In this document: positions 5,115-10,247 of the stretch, in pieces
Numbering within the stretch: position 1 is the first letter of the stretch
How the letters are laid out: each line of letters starts with the position of its first letter
NCBI GenBank assembly: GCA_937906915.1
Contig: CALCUU010000135.1
Span: forward strand, 1 to 10,247
DNA length: 10,247 nt
Origin: an uncultured Phascolarctobacterium sp.
GTDB taxonomy: Bacteria > Bacillota > Negativicutes > Acidaminococcales > Acidaminococcaceae
Reading direction: 5' to 3'
Translations under genes and position numbers: made by a program
The notes under the pieces: generated by a model
Database searches by the model: none
The model's input: the letters and a program-made list of their open reading frames with translations, nothing else
What the model was told of the DNA's origin: nothing

Positions 5115-5237
5115 CAAAAGCGTCAGAAGTGCCGTATAACAAGGCGGAACAAACTTGTGAAGCGAAGGCGTACTAAGCGTACGTCGAGCAAGCAAGTGCC
5201 GTTCCAACGCAGGAAGACGGTGCTTATCACGCTTTTG
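5115..5237 (+). repeat. 123-nt imperfect palindrome (ERIC/MITE-like or long RNA hairpin)
   Basis: The arms fold onto each other in one almost constant register. The 9-nt ends CAAAAGCGT (5115-5123) and ACGCTTTTG (5229-5237) are exact reverse complements. Next, AAGTGCCGT (5127-5135) pairs with ACGGTGCTT (5217-5225) with two G.U; GGAAC (5146-5150) with GTTCC (5201-5205); and ACTTG (5153-5157) with CAAGT (5193-5197). The apex GGCGTAC (5167-5173) pairs with GTACGTC (5179-5185) with one G.U and a TAAGC loop. No reading frame or transposase is present. The base of the hairpin ends just before the corA SD. It is either a dispersed palindromic repeat or a structured leader; one window cannot tell which. 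Confidence 0.75.
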
Positions 5238-5259
5238 AAAAGAAAGGAGGGTATGCCAA

Positions 5260-6210
5260 ATGTACAAAATTACCAGAAGTACCGATAACGGTTTAGACGA
5301 ATTAGAAATTGATAGACTTGAAAAGGGCTGCTGGATTGATGTTGTGGCGCCCTCTGAAGAAGAATTGCAGGAAATTGCGGCGGCAACCAAAATCCAAATG
5401 GATTTCCTCACCGCCCCCCTCGACGAAGAAGAAAAATCTCGTATCGAAATTGAAGACGACCAAATCCTCATCTTGGTGGACATTCCTTTCCTGCGCAGTA
5501 ATAAAGATTATGACACCCTCCCCTTGGGCATCATCATCACTGAAAGCTGCATCACTACCGTGTGCTTAGAGCCCAACGCTGTTACCGCAGAGTTCGGCGC
5601 TCATAATACGAAGATGTGGTCCACCTTCAAAAAGACCCGCTTCTTATTCCAAATCCTTTTCAAATCTGCAACCTTATACCTGAAATACATTCGTATCATC
5701 ATCCGCAGGACTGACGAATTGGAAAAACACCTGCGTCAATCCATGCAAAACTCCGAGCTGTTCAACCTTTTGGACTTGCAAAAATCTTTGACCTACTTCT
5801 CTACCTCTCTCCGTAGCAACTACATTGTTATGGAAAAATTGCTCCGTCTGCGTAGCGCAACCCAGTCCCGTCATCTTATCAAGCTTTACGAAGAAGACGA
5901 AGACCTTTTGGAAGACGTTATCATCGAGTACAAGCAAGCGGTAGAAATGGTTGAAATGTACAGCCACATTCTTAACAGCATGATGGAAGTATTCGCCAGC
6001 ATCATCAGCAACAACTTGAACTTAGTCATGAAATTCTTGGCGACAATGACCATCGTTTTGGCGATACCCACCTTGGTTTCCAGTATGTGGGGTATGAACG
6101 TACCCGTTCCCTTCGCCAATAATCCTTGGGGCTTTGCCATCGTGCTTACCTTCGCGCTGGGTGTTTCCGGTGCGGCTGCTTACCTTTTGTGGAAGCGTAG
6201 AATGTTCTAA
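5260..6210 (+). CDS. corA: CorA family divalent cation (magnesium) channel
   Basis: 316 aa, typical CorA length. A mixed alpha/beta cytoplasmic domain occupies the first ~150 residues. A long charged helical region (about 150-255) forms the stalk. Two C-terminal transmembrane helices lie near 258-276 and 291-311. The selectivity signature GMN is at 278-280, just after TM1, and a short basic tail (WKRRMF) follows TM2. CorA pentamers carry Mg2+ and also Co2+/Ni2+ down the membrane potential at the inner membrane. The start is supported by AAAGGAGG (5243-5250), 9 nt upstream; an ATG at 5253 is out of frame. No own promoter was identified; it may be transcribed with the TSCPD gene through the palindrome. 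Confidence 0.95.
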   Translation: MYKITRSTDNGLDELEIDRLEKGCWIDVVAPSEEELQEIAAATKIQMDFLTAPLDEEEKSRIEIEDDQILILVDIPFLRSNKDYDTLPLGIIITESCITTVCLEPNAVTAEFGAHNTKMWSTFKKTRFLFQILFKSATLYLKYIRIIIRRTDELEKHLRQSMQNSELFNLLDLQKSLTYFSTSLRSNYIVMEKLLRLRSATQSRHLIKLYEEDEDLLEDVIIEYKQAVEMVEMYSHILNSMMEVFASIISNNLNLVMKFLATMTIVLAIPTLVSSMWGMNVPVPFANNPWGFAIVLTFALGVSGAAAYLLWKRRMF

Positions 6211-6235
6211 AACTACAAAGCGTCTTAAAAATTTA

Positions 6236-6272
6236 GAGGCTATCTCAAAAGAGATAGCCTCATTTTTATTTT
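6236..6272 (+). terminator. Bidirectional rho-independent terminator between corA and the TetR gene
   Basis: A perfect 11-bp stem GAGGCTATCTC / GAGATAGCCTC (6236-6246 and 6251-6261) with an AAAA loop is followed on the plus strand by ATTTTTATTTT. On the minus strand the same stem is followed by TAAATTTTTAA, a weaker U-tract. It lies 25 nt after the corA stop and directly after the stop of the convergent regulator gene, so it probably ends both transcripts. Confidence 0.93.
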
Positions 6273-6913
6273 ACTTTGAATTTATCCAAGCCAGCAAAGA
6301 TAAACTCTTTAATAAGTTTTGTTTGACGAGCAGCATTGCCAATGTGAGGTACAACCGCATCCATATTATTTCTGCGAATAAAAACACTCATCATCAAAGG
6401 CGCCATAGCAGAAAAATAACAAGTGTACAGCTTAGGGTCATCTTCCGCCAAACCAGTGTACTCGCTAAAAATTTTCATAACAACGTTCATCTTGGGCATT
6501 GCTTGTTTAGAAATAAATTCTTTGACAAATTCAGAAGGCGATAAAACTTCACGAGCCCATACTTTAACGTACCAGCTTTTTTCATTCAAAACATTTTCCA
6601 AAAAGAAATCGAAGAAGCGTTCCAACTTTTCTTTAGCCGGGCAATGACTCTCCTGTAACCGTTTAATAGTTTCCAAGCTCAGGAAGTAATCGTGTACTTC
6701 CTCCAACACTGCCAAATACAAACCATCACGACTACCAAAATGATAGTTCACAGCCGCCAAATTAACCTTTGCCATTTGGCAGATAGCTTTACTGGTAACT
6801 TTCTCATAGCCAAGATTACCAATCAAATTGCCAGCACATTCTATGATTAGCGCCCGTGTTTCTTTTCCATCCTCACGTTTAGGAATCGTGGTGCGCACTT
6901 TTACTTCTTGCAT
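6266..6913 (-). CDS. TetR-family transcriptional regulator, CecR (YbiH)-like
   Basis: About 215 aa. The N-terminal TetR HTH runs from the ETRALIIECAGNLI helix to the VNYHFGSRDGLYLAVL segment, with the recognition region at about residues 40-60. The C-terminal ligand domain (AREVLSPSEFVKEFISKQAMPK and following) resembles the CecR/DUF1956 group. The start is taken at 6911-6913, because the SD GAGG (6920-6923) is 6 nt away; an ATG at 6917-6919 directly abuts that SD and would add two residues. It follows the second permease by a short gap and is the last gene of the exporter operon. In E. coli, CecR represses a ybhGFSR operon with the same transporter make-up, so ligand-relieved autorepression of this cassette is the likely role, by inference. 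Confidence 0.85.
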   Translation of the reverse strand: MQEVKVRTTIPKREDGKETRALIIECAGNLIGNLGYEKVTSKAICQMAKVNLAAVNYHFGSRDGLYLAVLEEVHDYFLSLETIKRLQESHCPAKEKLERFFDFFLENVLNEKSWYVKVWAREVLSPSEFVKEFISKQAMPKMNVVMKIFSEYTGLAEDDPKLYTCYFSAMAPLMMSVFIRRNNMDAVVPHIGNAARQTKLIKEFIFAGLDKFKVK

Positions 6914-6928
6914 AAGCATCCTCTTTCA

Positions 6929-8038
6929 TTACAATTTGTTACGGAAAAACCAACCTGCCGTAGGTAAGGTAATTGCCGCAATGAGCAGCATCGGCACAAA
7001 AGCATAAGCTATGGTTCCTATACTACTACCTTCTAAAACAATGCGTCTTACCGCTTCCGTGGCAAAGCGCAAAGGATTAACCAAGGTAAAATATTGGAGC
7101 AGCTCCGGCATATTGCGCACGGGAGTTGTTGCACCTGAAAGCAATGACATGGGCATCATAGTCATAAAGCAGTACACCATTACCTGTTGCATATTAGCTG
7201 AAACGGCAGAAATGGATAAACCAATCCCTACACAGCTAAGCAAGAATACAAAGAGCAATAAGTAGAGCGTAAACAACGATCCCACAACTTTTATATTAAA
7301 CCAAAAACAAATTATCAGCAAGGCAAAGGTCGCCTGCCCCAAACCAATCAAGATTGGCGGAATAGCTTTGCCAATCAAAATAATTGTTGGTGAGATAGGC
7401 GTTACCAAAAGCTGGTCAAAGGTTCCCTGCTCCCTTTCCCTAGCTACGGAAAGTCCTGCCAACATCAAAACCTGAGACAGCGCCATCATGGGCATTAAAG
7501 CCGGCAAGAACATCCAACGAGTAATCAGATTGGGATTGTACCAGGAAATAGTTTCCATTTCCAAAATGTTTCCACCATTTCGCACAGCATTGTATTCAGC
7601 AACAATACTATTAACATATCCTGCCGCTATCCCCGAAGTCGATGAATTTCTACCGTCGGTGATTACCTGCACTTCAGCATTCTCACCTGCAGCCAGCTTG
7701 TCTGCAAAATCCGGTGGGATGTTTATAACCAACATTGCCGCATCAGAATCTATTGCCTGAGAAATTTCGTTGGTACTATTTAGTGTTTGTACCCTTTGGA
7801 AAACACCACTTCCTTCAAGCTTGGCAATAAGTTCCGTGGAATACGCGCTACGACTTTGGTCAAGGCAAGCATATTGCACCTCGTCCAAATTAAAGGTTGC
7901 TCCGTAACCAAAAAGCAAGGTCTGCATAATGACAGGCAAAAACAAAATAGTACGAGTGCGTGGGTCTTTAATGGTAGTGCGCAATTCTTTAATTATCATA
8001 AATTTTAGCTTGCGTAAGAACGCTTTAAATCCATCCAT
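6929..8038 (-). CDS. ABC-2 type transporter permease, YbhR-like
   Basis: 369 aa inner-membrane permease. It has one N-terminal TM helix (about 29-49), a large extracytoplasmic domain (about 50-172), then five hydrophobic segments to the C-terminus. The diagnostic ABC-2 coupling motif REREQGTFDQLLVTP spans 200-214. The ATG at 8036-8038 immediately follows the TAG stop of the upstream permease (8039-8041), and its SD (GAGGGTGG) lies within that gene. Two related but different permeases plus a tandem ATPase suggest a heterodimeric exporter. The YbhS/YbhR relatives are implicated in drug and cation efflux; the substrate here is unknown. Confidence 0.92.
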   Translation of the reverse strand: MDGFKAFLRKLKFMIIKELRTTIKDPRTRTILFLPVIMQTLLFGYGATFNLDEVQYACLDQSRSAYSTELIAKLEGSGVFQRVQTLNSTNEISQAIDSDAAMLVINIPPDFADKLAAGENAEVQVITDGRNSSTSGIAAGYVNSIVAEYNAVRNGGNILEMETISWYNPNLITRWMFLPALMPMMALSQVLMLAGLSVAREREQGTFDQLLVTPISPTIILIGKAIPPILIGLGQATFALLIICFWFNIKVVGSLFTLYLLLFVFLLSCVGIGLSISAVSANMQQVMVYCFMTMMPMSLLSGATTPVRNMPELLQYFTLVNPLRFATEAVRRIVLEGSSIGTIAYAFVPMLLIAAITLPTAGWFFRNKL

Positions 8039-9163
8039 CTATTCCACCCTCTTTTGCGTAACTCTAAAAGCCATACTGATAAAAAAGATTGCGTACAAAA
8101 CCAAGATAGTACAATTTTTAAAAATCAATGACCAATTGTTCCCTGCCAAAAACAAAGTCTTTAATAGCTGCATATAATAAGTAGGTGGTAAGGCGTAGCC
8201 TACCATCTTAACTACCAAAGGAACACTGCGCAAATCAAACAAAAATCCTGAAAGCATCATGGTAGGCATCATACTCAAAACAAGCGCCATCTGACTAGCA
8301 AGAAACTGGTTTTTTGTAATGGAAGAAATCATCAGCCCCACGCCAAGAGCTACAAAAAGATACAGCATAGTACAAAGCAATATTATAATGAAGGAACCAT
8401 GCATTGGTACGTCAAAAAGCAGCTGTGATGCAGCAACGCACAAGCTAAAGCCAACCATCGCCACACAAAAATAGGGAATCATTTTAGAAAGAAGAATCTC
8501 TAAAACTTTCACAGGCGTTACAAAAAGAGCTTCAAGCGTACCGCGCTCCCACTCTTTCGCCATAACCATGGAAGTTAAAAATACGCCCGAAATTGTTATA
8601 ACTAAAACAATCAGTCCCGGAATAAAATACCAAGTGCTGGTGTTGGCATCGTTAAACCACATTCTATTTACTACGGTTACAGCACCAACATTTTTATTTC
8701 CGCTCATAAACTTTTGCTGATTACGAGCAAGCCAACCATTGATGGCGCCTTCAATATAGCCTTTCATTACATTGGCATTGGAAGCATCTACCCCGTACAA
8801 AATAATCTGTACGTTGGCACGATGTTGATAAAGGCTTTCTGTAAAATCTGAAGGAATACGCACAATGGCATCAACAGTTCTACTATCCATCAAGGCAATT
8901 GCATCCTTCATGGAGGGAGGGTAGTAGGGGGAAAAATACTCCGAACCCTCCATGAAGCTAAGCATATCCTCCACCGTTGGAGATGGATCATCAACAACAA
9001 CAGCGGTCGGTACCCGCTTTACGTCCATAGAAATACCATAACCCATTAAGAAAATAAGGATAATAGGCACAGCTATACCAATCATCAAACTACTGTTGTC
9101 ACGTAAAAGCTGTTTGAACTCTTTACTAACCAAAGCTTTCAGCCGCCTTAAAAATCCTGTCAT
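8039..9163 (-). CDS. ABC-2 type transporter permease, YbhS-like
   Basis: 374 aa, same architecture as the next gene. The N-terminal TM helix is at about 26-45, the extracytoplasmic domain at about 46-175, and five TM segments follow. The ABC-2 motif EWERGTLEALFVTPV is at 204-218. Start and strong SD (AAGGAGG) lie at the end of the ATPase gene; the ATPase stop is only 3 nt from the ATG. It is the first of two permease genes, matching the ybhF-ybhS-ybhR order. A membrane-fusion (HlyD/YbhG-type) partner would be expected upstream, outside the window. Confidence 0.92.
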   Translation of the reverse strand: MTGFLRRLKALVSKEFKQLLRDNSSLMIGIAVPIILIFLMGYGISMDVKRVPTAVVVDDPSPTVEDMLSFMEGSEYFSPYYPPSMKDAIALMDSRTVDAIVRIPSDFTESLYQHRANVQIILYGVDASNANVMKGYIEGAINGWLARNQQKFMSGNKNVGAVTVVNRMWFNDANTSTWYFIPGLIVLVITISGVFLTSMVMAKEWERGTLEALFVTPVKVLEILLSKMIPYFCVAMVGFSLCVAASQLLFDVPMHGSFIIILLCTMLYLFVALGVGLMISSITKNQFLASQMALVLSMMPTMMLSGFLFDLRSVPLVVKMVGYALPPTYYMQLLKTLFLAGNNWSLIFKNCTILVLYAIFFISMAFRVTQKRVE

Positions 9164-9166
9164 AGC

Positions 9167-10247
9167 CTACACCTCCTTCTCACGAGCATTTTCTACAATG
9201 GCAATGAAGGCTTCGTTCATATCTACTGCCTCTATGCCAGCTTGAGCACGTATTTCTGACGGAGTACCAATCGCAAGCATCTTGCCTTGATCCTGAATCA
9301 TAATTCTATCGCAGTACTCTGCCTCTTCCATAAAGTGAGTGGTAACAATAATAGTCTTGCCCTCTGCCGCCAACTCAGTAATCTGTTGCCAAAAGTTACG
9401 ACGCGCCAAAGGGTCAATACCACTTGTTGGTTCATCCAGAAAAATAATGAGTGGCTCGTGGAGCAAAGCTGCCGCCATAGAAAGACGTTGCTTGTAACCG
9501 CCAGGAAGCTCTCCTGCCTCCTTGTCGCTCATTTCTAACAAATCAAATTGTTCTTTTACATCTCTCATTCGCTCAGCCAATCGCTTGTCACTTAAACCAT
9601 AAGCACCGCCATAAAACTCCAGGTTCTCATCCACGGTCAAGGTACCGTACAGAGAAAACTTTTGCGCCACGTAGCCAATGTTGGTTCTGGCTTGAGTACG
9701 GGCAGTACGCAGATTCACTCCCGCTACGGAAAGTTCACCGCTACTGGCAGGCAGCAAACCGCATAACATTTTAAAAGTAGTGGTCTTGCCTGCGCCATTG
9801 GGTCCAAGCAAACCAAAAATTTCGCCCTCGTGCACTTGAAAGGACACATCATCAACAGCGACAAAATCACCAAACTTCCGCACCAAGTTCTTTACTTCTA
9901 TGATAACCTTGTCAGAAATAGTCCTTTCCTTCTTAAAAATCTCCTCATTAGGCGGGTGCATATACTCTTGCAAATTTTCAGGAGCATCATCATACAGCAC
10001 CTTACCTTCTTCAACGACGATAACTTTGCTACACAGCTCTGCCTCATCCATATAAGCAGTGCTGACTAAAACGGTCAATTCTTCGTCAGCAACAAGCTGC
10101 TGTAAAATTTCCCACAGTTCCCTACGAGACAAAGGGTCAACGCCAACGGTAGGCTCATCTAAAATTAACAGCTCCGGTGAACGCACGAGGGTACACGCCA
10201 AGCCAAGCTTCTGTTTCATGCCACCACTAAGCTTACCAGCCAAACGC
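9167..10247 (-). CDS. Tandem ABC transporter ATP-binding protein, YbhF-like (5' end beyond window)
   Basis: Partial: about 359 codons are visible, and the frame stays open to the window edge. The visible part starts inside the first nucleotide-binding domain at its signature LSGGM, with Walker B LLILDEP 20 residues on. The first Walker A lies outside. After a linker a complete second domain follows, with Walker A GPNGAGKT, Q-loop YVAQ, signature LPGGY, Walker B IIFLDEP and switch histidine in VTTHFMEEAE. The first domain has STAYMDEAE where the switch histidine would be, so it is probably catalytically weak. An apparent start at 10241-10243 is an internal TTG codon. Full-length YbhF-type proteins are near 580 aa, so roughly 220 residues are missing. 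It energises the two permeases downstream. Confidence 0.93.
   Translation of the reverse strand, partial: RLAGKLSGGMKQKLGLACTLVRSPELLILDEPTVGVDPLSRRELWEILQQLVADEELTVLVSTAYMDEAELCSKVIVVEEGKVLYDDAPENLQEYMHPPNEEIFKKERTISDKVIIEVKNLVRKFGDFVAVDDVSFQVHEGEIFGLLGPNGAGKTTTFKMLCGLLPASSGELSVAGVNLRTARTQARTNIGYVAQKFSLYGTLTVDENLEFYGGAYGLSDKRLAERMRDVKEQFDLLEMSDKEAGELPGGYKQRLSMAAALLHEPLIIFLDEPTSGIDPLARRNFWQQITELAAEGKTIIVTTHFMEEAEYCDRIMIQDQGKMLAIGTPSEIRAQAGIEAVDMNEAFIAIVENAREKEV

Noticed and set aside
5094..5259. Mg2+-sensing M-box riboswitch upstream of corA
   Set aside because: The region is instead one simple long palindrome; I could not recognise the multi-helix M-box core and there is no terminator before corA.
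4977..5483. Minus-strand open frame of 168 codons across the palindrome and the start of corA
   Set aside because: It is antisense to two well-supported genes with good SD sites, and shows no coding features of its own.
10241..10243. TTG start codon for the ABC ATPase at the window edge
   Set aside because: It falls within a conserved part of the first ATP-binding domain just before the LSGGM signature, with the frame open upstream, so the real start is outside the window.
1..10247. CRISPR array, insertion sequence, prophage or toxin-antitoxin module
   Set aside because: No regularly spaced long direct repeats, transposase, integrase or toxin-like small gene pair was found in the window.

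Overview
The window looks like chromosomal DNA of an anaerobic Firmicute. I lean towards the diderm Negativicutes (Phascolarctobacterium/Acidaminococcus-like). The reasons are moderate GC content, sigma-A-type promoters, a two-subunit iron-sulfur L-serine dehydratase, a HutP-family regulator, and a CecR/YbhFSR-type exporter that is otherwise typical of cells with an outer membrane. The taxon is an inference; no rRNA or other marker gene is present.

Layout. At 6-602, five tRNA genes lie on the minus strand in the order His(GUG), Gln(UUG), Ser(UGA), Thr(UGU), and an Ile(GAU)-anticodon tRNA. They sit behind a near-consensus promoter at 640-668. Several have odd acceptor stems. At 696-4581, a minus-strand operon runs in transcription order: SSS-family sodium/solute symporter, HutP-family RNA-binding regulator, sdaAB, sdaAA, ridA. 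Gaps are 2-21 nt and there are signs of translational coupling. Together these read as serine uptake, deamination to pyruvate through 2-aminoacrylate, and clearance of the enamine/imine by RidA, with a built-in RNA-binding regulator. The 272-bp divergent region 4582-4853 holds the operon promoter and a leader dense in UAG triplets, mostly GUAG. The last repeats overlap the symporter ribosome binding site. HutP proteins bind NAG-triplet clusters, so this leader is the best candidate in the window for an undescribed regulatory system.

On the plus strand, 4854-5093 encodes a small four-cysteine TSCPD-domain protein. It is followed by a 123-nt imperfect palindrome (5115-5237) and a CorA-type divalent metal channel (5260-6210). 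A strong bidirectional hairpin terminator at 6236-6272 separates corA from the convergent minus-strand cassette at 6266-10247. In transcription order that cassette is a tandem-ATPase ABC protein cut by the window edge, two ABC-2 permeases, and a TetR/CecR-like regulator. It corresponds to the E. coli ybhF-ybhS-ybhR / cecR(ybiH) drug-export system, but the regulator is the last gene, not the first.
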